A stretch of DNA of 64,000 bases from an uncultured Oscillospiraceae bacterium (GTDB lineage Bacteria; Bacillota; Clostridia; Oscillospirales; Oscillospiraceae). Below are positions 25,404 to 34,927 of this stretch, piece after piece (the stretch's first letter is position 1; each line of letters begins with the position of its first letter). Where the stretch lies: contig CALXDJ010000005.1 of the NCBI GenBank assembly GCA_944387035.1, positions 1 through 64,000 on the forward strand, given 5' to 3'. A program made the position numbers and the translations under genes. The notes beneath the pieces are model-generated. The model was not told the DNA's origin. It did no database searches and saw nothing but the letters and a program-made list of their open reading frames with translations.

Positions 25404-27545
25404 TTACGCGCGCTTGAACATTTTCTCCAGCTCCCGGCCGGTGAGCTTCACCGCCACGGGCCGCCCGTGGGGACAAAACCGCACGGCACCGCTTTGCACC
25501 TGCGCCACCAGCACCTTGAGCTCCGCCGGGTCGCTTTCCCAGCCGCCCTTAATGGCCGCCTTACAGGCAATGGTGTGGAGCAGATTCTCCCGCCGCTGGT
25601 CCGGGTCCCGGCCACTGCGCAGATCCTCGGCCAATTCCTCCAGCGTGGACTGGATATCTCCGGTATCCAGATCCGCCGGGACTTCCCGCACCAAAATCGC
25701 GCCTTCGCCGAAATCCTCGCAGCCAAAGCCCAGCTCTTCCAGCACGGCGGCATGCTCCAGCAGCAGCGCCCGGTCCTCCCGGCTCACATCCGCCGCCACC
25801 GGCTGGAGCAGCGTCTGCCGCATGGGCGGCGTCCGGGATGCCATCAGCCGGTCAAAATTCATCCGCTCGTGGGCGGCGTGCTTATCGATGAGCCACACAC
25901 ACCCGTCGGCGCTCTCACAGACAATATAAGTATGCAGCACCTCTCCGGCAATGCGCCAGGGGGCCTCTCGGGCCAGGGTCTGCTGGCCCGGCACCTGATC
26001 CCCGTCGGGAATGGCCGGGACAAAGGACCGGGCCGTCTCCCCGGCAAATCCCGGGAGTTTCTCCTGCGCCGGGGCCACTATATCCGCCGTTTGAGCGGGC
26101 TGTCCGGCGCTGTGCGGCACAGGACGCTCCGCCGGGACGGCAGGCGTCCGGTCCACTGGGCGGATGGGCTCCGCAGCCGGAGTAACCGCTCTTCTTTGTT
26201 CCGCCGGCTTTTCAGGAGCCGCCGCCTGCACGGGCGGCCGCTGGGGAACCGCTTCCCGCACCGGCGCGGCAGGCGCGGTTTCCTCCGCCGCTTCCCGGGC
26301 AATCTGACGGACCGAGACCGGTGCGCCGCCCAGTGCCGGCCGGGGGGCGGGGGTACGGAGCGCTGCTCCGCTGTCGGCCACCCGGGCGCCCGCCTTCCAC
26401 TCCGTGTTCCAGCCAGGCCGGGCAGGCGGCGCCTTGGGCGTCTGGGCCGGCTGGGCTGCCGCCGTGCGGTAGGTCTTGGCATCCATGGTCTGGAAGAAAT
26501 CCTGCCGGGGATTGACCGTCTCCCGCACCGCCTTCTCCGGCGCGGGCACCGCGCCGCCGAAGGCGTCCAGAGCGTCCAGCACCGTGTGGTACACCGTGTC
26601 GAACACCTCTTTTTCCCGGGCAAACTTCACCTGGGTCTTGGCGGGATGGACATTGACGTCCACCGCCGTCACCGGTACCGTCACCGCCAGCACACAGCCG
26701 GGGAACTTTCCCTTCATGATCTGGTTGCGGTACCCCTCTTCCAAAGCTGCCGTCAGCAACTGGGACTTGATGAACCGGCCGTTGACGAAAAACACCTGCA
26801 TGGACCGGGAACCCCGGCCCTGCAGCGGCGCGGTGACGAACCCGTCCACCGCCACGTCCCCGCTCCGGCCACGGACCGGCACCAACCCCCGGGCAAAATC
26901 CCGGCCCAGAGCGGCATAAATGGCCGAATCCAGCTTTCCGTCACCGGGGGTGTGGAGCGCTTCCACCCCGTCTTTGAGAAATTTGAAGGACACATCCGGA
27001 TGGGACAGCGCCAGATGCTGCATGAGTCCCGCCACAGCGGCGGTCTCCGCGCTGTCCTTGCGCATGAATTTCAGCCGGGCGGGGGTATTGTAAAAGAGAT
27101 CCCGGACCGCAATGGTGGTGCCCTCCGGGGCGCCGGCGGTCTCCACCTGTCCGGCCACGCCGCCCTCCAGACGCAGTACGGCGCCGTGCTGGGCCCCGGC
27201 CGTCCGGGTAAGGATTTCCACCCGGCTGACCGCGCTGATAGCCGCCAGGGCCTCGCCCCGGAAGCCCAGGGTCCCGATGGCGGCCAGATCCTCCTCCCGG
27301 CGCAGCTTGGAGGTGGCATGGCGCAAAAAGGCGGTGGGCAGCTCTTCCGGCGCGATGCCGCAGCCGTTGTCCGTCACCCGGATCAGGCCCATCCCGCCCC
27401 GGCGGATCTCCGTGACAATGGCGGTGGCCCCGGCGTCGATGGCGTTTTCCACCAGTTCCTTGACCACGCTGGCCGGGCGCTCCACCACCTCTCCGGCGGC
27501 AATCAGATCCGCCACATGGGGAGAAAGCTGTTGAATATGGGGCAT
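25404..27545 (-). CDS. mutL: DNA mismatch repair protein MutL
   Basis: Couples mismatch recognition by MutS to strand removal. The N-terminal GHKL ATPase shows VKELVENAIDAGA, VTDNGCGI and TLGFRGEALAAIS within the first 105 residues. A long Pro/Ala-rich linker (about residues 340-500) follows. The C-terminal dimerisation/endonuclease domain has DKHAAHERMNFDR (about residue 552), close to the Firmicute nicking motif DQHAxxExxxxE with Lys for Gln and Asp for the last Glu, plus ACKAAIKGG and CPHGRP metal-site motifs. The endonuclease is probably active. At 713 aa it is somewhat long because of the linker. mutS lies four genes upstream in the same direction. Confidence 0.97.
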   Translation of the reverse strand: MPHIQQLSPHVADLIAAGEVVERPASVVKELVENAIDAGATAIVTEIRRGGMGLIRVTDNGCGIAPEELPTAFLRHATSKLRREEDLAAIGTLGFRGEALAAISAVSRVEILTRTAGAQHGAVLRLEGGVAGQVETAGAPEGTTIAVRDLFYNTPARLKFMRKDSAETAAVAGLMQHLALSHPDVSFKFLKDGVEALHTPGDGKLDSAIYAALGRDFARGLVPVRGRSGDVAVDGFVTAPLQGRGSRSMQVFFVNGRFIKSQLLTAALEEGYRNQIMKGKFPGCVLAVTVPVTAVDVNVHPAKTQVKFAREKEVFDTVYHTVLDALDAFGGAVPAPEKAVRETVNPRQDFFQTMDAKTYRTAAAQPAQTPKAPPARPGWNTEWKAGARVADSGAALRTPAPRPALGGAPVSVRQIAREAAEETAPAAPVREAVPQRPPVQAAAPEKPAEQRRAVTPAAEPIRPVDRTPAVPAERPVPHSAGQPAQTADIVAPAQEKLPGFAGETARSFVPAIPDGDQVPGQQTLAREAPWRIAGEVLHTYIVCESADGCVWLIDKHAAHERMNFDRLMASRTPPMRQTLLQPVAADVSREDRALLLEHAAVLEELGFGCEDFGEGAILVREVPADLDTGDIQSTLEELAEDLRSGRDPDQRRENLLHTIACKAAIKGGWESDPAELKVLVAQVQSGAVRFCPHGRPVAVKLTGRELEKMFKRA

Positions 27546-27581
27546 GGGTTCCTCCTTCTCTCTTTGGCCGCCGGCGTATCG

Positions 27582-28493
27582 TCAGACAAACAGGGATACG
27601 GCCAGCGGAATCGTTACGATGGACAGCACGGTGGTCATAAAGGTCACCTGGGCCATGGCATCCACATCGCCGTCAAATTCCAGGCACAGCATGGTGCCGT
27701 TGACTGCCACGGGCATGGCCATCTGGGCCACTGCCACGCCCAGCACCAGGGGATCGGTGCCCATGAGATGGAGCACCACGCCCAGCGCCGCGGGCATGGC
27801 CAGCAGGCGCACGGCGGAGAGGATCCACATCCGCACGGAGGTCAGCACCTTCCGGGCGGACATGCCTGCCAGCATGGAGCCCAGCACCAGCAGGGAAAGC
27901 GGGATGTTCACATCGCCCACAATCTCCGCCATGGCGCCGATCATGGGCGGCACGCGGATGCCTGCCAGGGTCAAAATCAGAGTCAGCAGAGCCATGAGGA
28001 TGCAGGGCGAGAGCATCTGCTTCCAGTGGAAGTGAATCTTGCCGCTGAGCATCAGGGGGCCCAGGGAGTAGTTGAGCAGGTTGAAGGGCATCACCAAAAT
28101 CACAGCATAGAACAAGCCGGTGTGCCCGAAGATGGCCTCTACCAGAGGATACCCGATGAAGCCCACATTGGGGAAGCAGAGCAGAAAGCGCCACACGCCG
28201 ATCTCCTTGGGCGTACCGCCCACCAGCTTGGGCACGATCAGGGCAAACACGAATTCCATGGCGTAAAACACCACTGCCACGAATAAAATGGACAGCACCT
28301 CCCCCACGCTGGGCAGGTTCTCCTCATTGGCCATGGAGGAGAGGATCAGGGCCGGAGTTGTGATGTTCAGAATCAGCTTGGAAAGCTTCTGATTGATCTC
28401 TCCGCCCAGATATCCCAGCCGGTGAGCCAGATAGCCGATCCCCACCGCAAAGAGGATAACGACCATCTCGTTAAATGTGTCCATAAAATTCAT
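27582..28493 (-). CDS. AEC family (auxin efflux carrier-like) transporter
   Basis: A 303-aa inner-membrane protein with about 10 hydrophobic helices. N-terminal VVILFAVGIGYLAHRLGYL and LSKLILNITTPALILSS are family marks, with the helix-break FPNVGFIGYPLVEAIFG. Bacterial members move malate, malonate or other organic acids; the substrate here is unknown. It lies between mutL and a PH-like protein in the long operon, with no metabolic partner next to it. The ATG at 28493 has GGGAGAG 7 bases upstream. Confidence 0.92.
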   Translation of the reverse strand: MNFMDTFNEMVVILFAVGIGYLAHRLGYLGGEINQKLSKLILNITTPALILSSMANEENLPSVGEVLSILFVAVVFYAMEFVFALIVPKLVGGTPKEIGVWRFLLCFPNVGFIGYPLVEAIFGHTGLFYAVILVMPFNLLNYSLGPLMLSGKIHFHWKQMLSPCILMALLTLILTLAGIRVPPMIGAMAEIVGDVNIPLSLLVLGSMLAGMSARKVLTSVRMWILSAVRLLAMPAALGVVLHLMGTDPLVLGVAVAQMAMPVAVNGTMLCLEFDGDVDAMAQVTFMTTVLSIVTIPLAVSLFV

Positions 28494-28515
28494 GCTTGTT
28501 CTCTCCCTCTCTCAA

Positions 28516-28968
28516 TTACTCCCATTTCCGGCCGTAGCCCAGGGCCTCCACCAGGGCCCGCAGCGCTTCGTCCGACTCTTGCCCCGGTACGCCCCGCAAA
28601 ACGCGGTTGCGTCCGGTGGTCTCAATATTGACAACATGCCGGTCCCCACGCTTCCAGCAGTGGACCATGCGGATCGACTCCCGGGGGATCGCATCCTTGC
28701 CCAGGCGCAGAGTGTCCTCCGTCAAGGTCCAGCGCACGGTCTGCGCATCCCCGCTGGAAAACAGCGTTCCAAAGCAGGACAGCAGCCCCCAAAAAAGGCC
28801 CAGGGATGTCACCGCAGCACACACCTGCAGCATCAGCCCGTCCAAGCCCAGATCCGCCATCCAGCCTACCGCCAGCCACAGCACCGGAACCGCCACCACA
28901 AAGGACGCCAGCCAGCTCAGCCAGGTCCGCCAGCCGCCCCGTTCCAGTTTCACCGTTCCCTGTCTCAT
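28516..28968 (-). CDS. small membrane protein with PH-like domain, function unknown
   Basis: A 150-aa protein. Two hydrophobic helices form a hairpin (about residues 15-38, LSWLASFVVAVPVLWLAVGW, and 45-65, VCAAVTSLGLFWGLLSCFG). The rest (about 70-150) is a soluble beta-rich stretch, DTLRLGKDAIPRESIRMVHCWKRGD, reminiscent of bacterial PH domains. I do not recognise a named family. The ATG at 28968 is chosen for AAGGAGA upstream. The next gene upstream, a CPBP protease, ends 14 nt before this start, so the two are co-transcribed. Confidence 0.7.
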   Translation of the reverse strand: MRQGTVKLERGGWRTWLSWLASFVVAVPVLWLAVGWMADLGLDGLMLQVCAAVTSLGLFWGLLSCFGTLFSSGDAQTVRWTLTEDTLRLGKDAIPRESIRMVHCWKRGDRHVVNIETTGRNRVLRGVPGQESDEALRALVEALGYGRKWE

Positions 28969-28982
28969 GTTTCTCTCTCCTT

Positions 28983-29690
28983 TCACCCCATGGCCCACAC
29001 GCTCAGCGCGTTGGTCACGGCATGCAGCCCGATGGCCGTCCACAGCGTTCCGCTGCGGTCATACACCCAGGCCAGCACCACACCCGGCACCAGATACTGC
29101 ACCATCAGCAAAAAATAGGTGAGATCCCGGCTCTGCACCACGAACTGCCACACATGCACCAGTGCAAACAGCGCGCAGCTGACGGCGTAGGCCAGCAGGA
29201 CGCTTTTTCCCCGCAGGCCTCCAAATACCAGCCCCCGGAAGAGCACCTCCTCCACAAAGGGCGCCAGGAAAATCACAATCAGCATGGTCACCCGGGGCGC
29301 GTCGTCGATCTGGGCGGAAATGGAGACGTCGTTGAGATTGGTCCGGTTATCCACCACAAGCCGGGTCAGCCGGTAGACCAGCTCATTGAGTCCATAGAGC
29401 GCCACCAGGCCCGCCAGCAGCACCTTTCCCGCACTGCCCGCCCGGTCCACCAGCACCCGGGTGGTGCGGCCCAAAAAGCCGTGAAACACAATCACGGTCA
29501 CCGCAAACAGGATGTAGTAATAAAGGATATTCTCCAGCGCCGGAGAGAGCTGGGTCCCCAGCAGCGCCTCCACCAACCGGAACAGCGGTCCCGTGGCAAA
29601 GGGCAGCACCAGCAGGTAGATGACAAACAGCACTGCACCGGCTACCTGCTCTCCCGGCGTCAGATAGGTTGTGGATGTTCGCTTGGCCAT
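28983..29690 (-). CDS. CPBP family intramembrane glutamic endopeptidase
   Basis: A 235-aa membrane protein of the CAAX-protease/bacteriocin-processing family. Motif 1 FVEEVLFRG has the paired Glu and the Arg, motif 2 FALVH has the second-site His, and motif 3 is HAVTNA; these form the active site within the membrane. There are about six to seven hydrophobic helices. It may process membrane peptides or act in bacteriocin self-immunity in other bacteria; no bacteriocin gene is near here. The ATG follows GGAGG by 7 bases. Confidence 0.93.
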   Translation of the reverse strand: MAKRTSTTYLTPGEQVAGAVLFVIYLLVLPFATGPLFRLVEALLGTQLSPALENILYYYILFAVTVIVFHGFLGRTTRVLVDRAGSAGKVLLAGLVALYGLNELVYRLTRLVVDNRTNLNDVSISAQIDDAPRVTMLIVIFLAPFVEEVLFRGLVFGGLRGKSVLLAYAVSCALFALVHVWQFVVQSRDLTYFLLMVQYLVPGVVLAWVYDRSGTLWTAIGLHAVTNALSVWAMG

Positions 29691-29729
29691 GCCGCGCCTC
29701 CGTCCGGAATTTGATGAAGCAGCCGCCCC

Positions 29730-32336
29730 TCACTGGGACAGCTTGCGCTTCCACTCATAGATGAGATTCAGGGCCTCCAGAGGACTCAGGGCGTCGGTCT
29801 GGCACCGGCGCAGGGCGTCGAGCACCTCGCCCTCCGCCACGGCGCTCAGGCAGACCTGGTCCTCCTCCCGCCGGGGCGGGGCATAGGACACGCCGTTTTC
29901 CTCCTCCAGCTCCCGCAGCACCGTCCGGGCCCGCTGGAGTACCTTCTCCGGCAGCCCCGCCAGCTTGGCTACCTCAATGCCGTAGCTGCGGTCGGCGCCG
30001 CCGGGCACGATCTTGCGCAGGAAGATGATGTCCTCCCCCTTGGTTTTGACGGCGATGTTGTAATTCACCGCTCCTTCCAGGGTGTTCTCCAGCTCCGTGA
30101 GCTCATGGTAGTGGGTGGCAAAGAGGGTCTTGGCCCCCAAGAGCTTTTTGTCCGCGCAGTACTCCAGCACCGCCCGGGCAATGGACATGCCGTCAAAAGT
30201 GGACGTGCCCCGGCCGATCTCGTCGAGAATCAGCAGAGAGTGCTTGGTCGCGTGGCGCAGGATGTCCGCCACCTCCGTCATCTCCACCATAAAGGTGGAC
30301 TGTCCGGCGGAGAGGTCGTCGCTGGCGCCGATGCGGGTGAAGATCCGGTCCACCACACCGATGCGGGCATAGGACGCCGGGACAAAGGACCCGATCTGCG
30401 CCATGAGCACGATCAGCGCCACCTGGCGCATATAGGTGGACTTACCCGCCATGTTGGGGCCGGTAATGATGGCCACCCGCTCCTGCTTTTCGCCCATAAA
30501 CGTGTCGTTGGGCACAAAGAGCGTATCCCGGAGCATCCGCTCCACCACCGGATGGCGGCCCTCCCGGATCTCAATGACGCCGGATTCGTCCACCTCCGGC
30601 CGGCAGTAGCCGTTGTGCACTGCCACCGCCGCCAACGATGCCAGGGCATCCGCCTCCGCCAGGGCCGCGGCGGTGCGCTGAATCCTCTGGGCCGCGGCGC
30701 AGATCTCCTCCCGCAGCGCGGTGAACAGTTCATATTCCAGAGCCACCACCCGCTCCGAGGCGGTGAGGATCTCCTGCTCCAAATCCTTAAGTTCCTGGGT
30801 GATGTACCGCTCGGCGTTGACCAGGGTCTGCTTGCGGATGTAGGTCTCCGGCACCTGGTCCTTAAAGGAATTGGATACTTCGATGTAATAGCCGAAGACT
30901 TTGTTGTAGCCGATCTTCAGCGTGCGGATGCCGGTGCGCTCCTTCTCCCGGGACTCCATCTCCACAATGACGCCCTTGCCGCCTTTGAGGATATGGCGCA
31001 GCCGGTCCACCTCCGGGTCGAAGCCGTCCCGGATGAAGCCGCCCTCCCGCACGGAAAAGGGCGGATCGTCACAGATGGCCGCGGCAATCCGGGCCCCCAC
31101 ATCCTCCAGAAGGTCCAGCTGGGCCGTCAGCTCGGAGAGCTTGCGGTCCGAAAAGGCCGCCAGCTGGGCATGGATCTGGGGCAGCCGCTCAATGGCCGCC
31201 CGCAGCGAGGCCAGATCCCGGCCGCCGGCGGTGCCGTAGACGATGCGGCCGATGAGCCGCTCCATGTCGCCCAGACCGGAAAGGGCCGCGATCAGCTCCT
31301 CCCGGGCGATGGTATTGTCCACCAATGCCGCCACGGCGCCGCTGCGCCGGGCAATGGCGGTCACGCTCAGAAGCGGCCGCTCCAGCCAGCTCCGCAGGCA
31401 CCGGCCGCCCATGGGGGTGCGGGTCTTGTCCAGCACCCACAGCAGGGAGCCCTTTTTCTCCTTGCCCCGCAGAGTTGCCGTCAGCTCCAGGTTCCGCCGG
31501 GCCGTCAGGTCCAGCTCCATGAACCGGCCCTGCTCATAGTAATCCAGGGTATTGATGTAGGAAAGGTCCGTCTTCTGGGTCTCATAGAGATAATTCAAAA
31601 GGCCGCCCAGAGCCATAGCCGCCGCGGGATTCCCCGCAGGCAGACGCTTGAGCGCCTCCTCGCCGAACTGGGTGCGGATGTGGGTCTCCGCCTCCGGCAG
31701 GGAAAAGCGGGCCGCACTGCCCTTTTCCACCCGGCAGGCAAATTTGTCCGCCAGGGCCTGGGTGAGCGTGCTTTCCTCCGCCGCGTCGGGGCTGAGCACC
31801 GCCTCCGCCGGGGAAAAGCGCCCCAGCTCATTGATCACATGCTCCACCCGGTCCGGCCCGGTAAAGCCGGTCAGGTGGGCCTCGCCGGTGGACAGGTCGC
31901 AAAACGCCGCGCCTGCCGCATTCTCATCCAGATAGATGCCGCACAGGTAGTTGCTGGACTTATCCTCCAGGCTGGCCGCGTCGATCACGGTGCCCGGCGT
32001 CACCACCCGGATGATGTCCCGCTTGACCAGGCCCTTGGCCTTGGCCGGATCCTCCATCTGCTCGCAGATGGCCACCTTGTATCCCTTGGCCACCAGCCGG
32101 GCAATGTAGGCGTCGCTGGCGTGATAGGGCACGCCGCACATGGGCACCTTGTCCTCCGGGGCCTTGTTGGGGTCCTTGTCCCGGCTGGTCAGGGTCAGGT
32201 CCAGCTCTTTGGAGGCCAGGCGGGCATCGTCGGCGAACATCTCATAGAAGTCCCCCAGCCGGAAAAACAGGATGGAGTCCGGATTGTCCCGCTTGATCTC
32301 CAGATATTGCTTCATCATGGGGGTCAGTTCCGCCAT
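29730..32336 (-). CDS. mutS: DNA mismatch repair protein MutS
   Basis: Recognises mismatches and small loops and recruits MutL. At 868 aa it is a typical MutS1. The mismatch-reading Phe-x-Glu motif is in FFRLGDFYEMF (about residues 25-35). The connector, lever and clamp domains follow. The ABC-type ATPase has ITGPNMAGKSTYMRQVALI (Walker A, about residue 625), ILDEIGRGTSTFDG (Walker B) and FATHYHEL. The C-terminus has the helix-turn-helix dimerisation region. Its ATG is 23 nt after the stop codon of the upstream MBL hydrolase gene, and mutL lies downstream in the same run. Confidence 0.98.
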   Translation of the reverse strand: MAELTPMMKQYLEIKRDNPDSILFFRLGDFYEMFADDARLASKELDLTLTSRDKDPNKAPEDKVPMCGVPYHASDAYIARLVAKGYKVAICEQMEDPAKAKGLVKRDIIRVVTPGTVIDAASLEDKSSNYLCGIYLDENAAGAAFCDLSTGEAHLTGFTGPDRVEHVINELGRFSPAEAVLSPDAAEESTLTQALADKFACRVEKGSAARFSLPEAETHIRTQFGEEALKRLPAGNPAAAMALGGLLNYLYETQKTDLSYINTLDYYEQGRFMELDLTARRNLELTATLRGKEKKGSLLWVLDKTRTPMGGRCLRSWLERPLLSVTAIARRSGAVAALVDNTIAREELIAALSGLGDMERLIGRIVYGTAGGRDLASLRAAIERLPQIHAQLAAFSDRKLSELTAQLDLLEDVGARIAAAICDDPPFSVREGGFIRDGFDPEVDRLRHILKGGKGVIVEMESREKERTGIRTLKIGYNKVFGYYIEVSNSFKDQVPETYIRKQTLVNAERYITQELKDLEQEILTASERVVALEYELFTALREEICAAAQRIQRTAAALAEADALASLAAVAVHNGYCRPEVDESGVIEIREGRHPVVERMLRDTLFVPNDTFMGEKQERVAIITGPNMAGKSTYMRQVALIVLMAQIGSFVPASYARIGVVDRIFTRIGASDDLSAGQSTFMVEMTEVADILRHATKHSLLILDEIGRGTSTFDGMSIARAVLEYCADKKLLGAKTLFATHYHELTELENTLEGAVNYNIAVKTKGEDIIFLRKIVPGGADRSYGIEVAKLAGLPEKVLQRARTVLRELEEENGVSYAPPRREEDQVCLSAVAEGEVLDALRRCQTDALSPLEALNLIYEWKRKLSQ

Positions 32337-32359
32337 GGTTTCACCTCGTTGTCTTTCTC

Positions 32360-33247
32360 TTATGGTGTCGCGCTGCCGCCTTCCACGGCAATTTCCGTTC
32401 CCCCGTGGAGGGGCCGCAGCCGGTCGCCCAGCACTCCGGAAAGCCGATGGAAGGCATAGTCACCGGTGCAGTGACCGGTGTAGTAAACCGTTTTGCCCGG
32501 CAGCAGGGCCCGGCCCGTGGCGTCAATCAAATCATCCGCCTGGGCGTCTTGTCCCAGCTGGAACAGATGGAAGCCGCCGATGACGGCATCGGCATCCCGG
32601 CCCAGACGGCGCCGGGCCTCGGCCGCAATGTTCACCATGCCCCGGTGGGCGCACCCTGCCACCACCACCGCCGTCTCTCCGGCGGTAATGAGGAGATTCT
32701 GTTCATGGGAAAACGCGTCGGGCTGTATGCCCGCCGCCGTGCGCTCCAGCAAGGAGGCGCTGGCTTTCATGGCGTCAAACACCATGGGCGGTTCGGCAAA
32801 AAGCGTCAGTTCTTCGTCAATCTTCGTCTCCGGTCCCGTGAGAACAAACCGCTCCCGGAACAGCTCCAAATCCTCCGGCAGGCCGATGTAATGGGGCTCC
32901 TGCCCCGGATCCGCGGACAAAAACTCGCCGAAGGCGTCCCGCCGGATATAGATCCGGGCAGTGTCATTGCAGCGGCAAAAGGCCGCCAGGCCCCCGCCGT
33001 GGTCATAGTGCCCGTGGGAGAGCACCGCCAAATCCACGGTTTTCAAGTCCACGCCCAGCGCCGCGGCGTTTTCCGCAAAGGTCCCGTCGGGGCCCATGTC
33101 AAAGAGAATCCGGTGGCGGGGCGTCTCGAGATAGAGCGAAAGGCCGTGGGCACTGGCGAGCCCCTCCCGGCAGGCGGCGTTCTCCAGCAGCGTCACGACC
33201 TTCACCCGCTCCGGACGGAGCGCGGATGATTGTGTTTGCGTATTCAT
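32360..33247 (-). CDS. MBL fold metallo-hydrolase (dihydropterin-RFAP synthase-like)
   Basis: A 295-aa metallo-beta-lactamase-fold protein. The metal-binding HxHxDH is SHGHYDHGG (about residues 78-86), and later ligands are in GCAHRGMVNI and GGFHLFQ, with TGHCTGDYAF near the C-terminus. This layout matches the subgroup often annotated as 7,8-dihydropterin-6-methyl-4-(beta-D-ribofuranosyl)-aminobenzene-phosphate synthase-like hydrolases, whose true bacterial role is unclear. It sits between miaB and mutS. The ribosome site AGAGGTG is weak. Confidence 0.88.
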   Translation of the reverse strand: MNTQTQSSALRPERVKVVTLLENAACREGLASAHGLSLYLETPRHRILFDMGPDGTFAENAAALGVDLKTVDLAVLSHGHYDHGGGLAAFCRCNDTARIYIRRDAFGEFLSADPGQEPHYIGLPEDLELFRERFVLTGPETKIDEELTLFAEPPMVFDAMKASASLLERTAAGIQPDAFSHEQNLLITAGETAVVVAGCAHRGMVNIAAEARRRLGRDADAVIGGFHLFQLGQDAQADDLIDATGRALLPGKTVYYTGHCTGDYAFHRLSGVLGDRLRPLHGGTEIAVEGGSATP

Positions 33248-33334
33248 GTTCCGACACCTCTTTATACCGGGGCGGCAGATGCCGCCCCATCTCCATCATT
33301 CCCCGCGCCGTCCTCCGCTGAAGCGGCGCCTTTC

Positions 33335-34741
33335 TTACACCGGTTCCCCGTACAGGGCCCAGGTATTGCTCTTGGTAATCCGAACGTCCACAAAGCGCCC
33401 GATGAGCGACGCATCGCCCTTGAGCCGCACCAGGCGGTTGCCGTCGGTCCGGGCGGCAATGGGATAGTCCGCATCGTCGCTCTCCCCATCGCACAGCACC
33501 CGCACGGTCTTGCCCACATAGGCGGCGTGCAGGGCCGCGGAGCGGGCGTTCTGCACCTCCAGAAGCTTATCAAACCACTTCTGCTTCTCCGCCCGGGACA
33601 CCGGGTCCGGCATCTGGGCCGCCTTGGTGCCGGGACGGGGAGAATAAATAAAGGTAAAGAGGGCGTCGTAGCCCACCTCGTCCACCAGAGACACCGTCTC
33701 CATGGCCTCTTCCTCCGTCTCGCCGGGGAAGCCGATGATGATGTCCGAGGTGATGACCAGCCCCGGCATCACGGACCGGGCATAGTTCACCAGCTCCAGA
33801 TACTGCGCTCTGGTATAGCGGCGGTTCATCTCCCGCAGCACCCGGTCGGAGCCGGACTGCACCGGCAGATGCAGCTGCTTGGCCACATGGGTGCACCGGG
33901 CCATAGTATCAAAGAGCTTGTGCGTGGCATCCTTGGGATGGCTGGACATGAAGCGGATACGGTAGTCCCCGGGGATCTGGTCGATCTCGGCCAGCAGGTC
34001 GGCAAAATCGTACCCGTCTCCGCCGTTGTAGGAGTTGACATTCTGGCCCAGGAGGGTGATGTCCTTATAGCCGGAGGCCACCAGCTCCCGCACCTCCGCC
34101 ACCACCGCCTCGGGACGGCGGCTGCGCTCCCGTCCACGGACATAGGGGACGATGCAGTAGGAGCAGAAGTTGTTGCATCCGTACATCACGGACACCCAAG
34201 CCTTCACGCCCCGCTCCCGCACCACGGGAATGCCCTCGGCAATGGAGCCGTCTTCCTCCTCCACGGAGAACACCCGGCGGCGCTGCTCATACACCCGGTA
34301 CAAAAGCTCCGGAAACCGCCACAGGGCCTGGGGTCCGAACACCAGATCCACATGGCGGTAGGACTCCTTCACCCGCTGGCTCACCCGGGGCTCCTGAGCC
34401 ATACAGCCGCACAGCACAATCACCTGGTCGGGATTGTCCTTCTTGGTGTGGGTCAGCATGCCCAGGTTGCCGAACACCCGCTGCTCGGCATGCTCCCGCA
34501 CGGCGCAGGTGTTCAAAATCACCAGATCCGCCTGGCCCGGCTCCTGGGTAAAGGTAAAGCCGCAGGCCTCCAGCATACCCATGAGGCGCTCTCCGTCCGC
34601 CACGTTCTGCTGGCAGCCGAAGGTATCCACGCAGGCCACGGGATGGACCTGCCGGGCGGAAAACATCTCCCGGATCCGTTCTTCAAAATCCCGCTGGCGG
34701 GCCAAATCCTGCGCCGGGATCTCTACATTCTTGCGTTCCAA
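33335..34741 (-). CDS. miaB: tRNA-2-methylthio-N6-dimethylallyladenosine synthase
   Basis: Radical-SAM methylthiotransferase that acts after MiaA on A37. At 468 aa it has normal length. The N-terminal UPF0004 domain binds one [4Fe-4S] (Cys in TFGCQQNVADGE, NTCAVREHAE and LCGCMAQEP). The radical-SAM cluster is YGCNNFCSYCIVPYVRGRE. A TRAM domain ends the protein. The start is a TTG at 34741 with GGAGG 8 bases upstream; no ATG lies nearby in frame. It is in the same run as miaA, so both steps of the modification are encoded in this window. Confidence 0.97.
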   Translation of the reverse strand: MERKNVEIPAQDLARQRDFEERIREMFSARQVHPVACVDTFGCQQNVADGERLMGMLEACGFTFTQEPGQADLVILNTCAVREHAEQRVFGNLGMLTHTKKDNPDQVIVLCGCMAQEPRVSQRVKESYRHVDLVFGPQALWRFPELLYRVYEQRRRVFSVEEEDGSIAEGIPVVRERGVKAWVSVMYGCNNFCSYCIVPYVRGRERSRRPEAVVAEVRELVASGYKDITLLGQNVNSYNGGDGYDFADLLAEIDQIPGDYRIRFMSSHPKDATHKLFDTMARCTHVAKQLHLPVQSGSDRVLREMNRRYTRAQYLELVNYARSVMPGLVITSDIIIGFPGETEEEAMETVSLVDEVGYDALFTFIYSPRPGTKAAQMPDPVSRAEKQKWFDKLLEVQNARSAALHAAYVGKTVRVLCDGESDDADYPIAARTDGNRLVRLKGDASLIGRFVDVRITKSNTWALYGEPV

Positions 34742-34893
34742 CTGTGTTTCCTCCGAAATTCATACACTTTAACTAAAGTATCATAGCATACCACCCGTCA
34801 AAACACAAGACGCAAACCCCCGCCGGAACCGGGGAATTTCCCGCTCCGGCGGCACCGGAGATCCGGCACTTTTTGCTCCGGGAAAAAAGAAAA

Positions 34894-34915
34894 GAGCGGC
34901 GCATCTGCGCCGCTC
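34894..34915 (-). terminator. terminator after the HPr-like gene
   Basis: GAGCGGCGCA (34894-34903) pairs perfectly with TGCGCCGCTC (34906-34915). On the minus strand it is followed by TTTTCTTTTTT. Confidence 0.9.
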
Positions 34916-34927
34916 CTTCAAGGGGTT

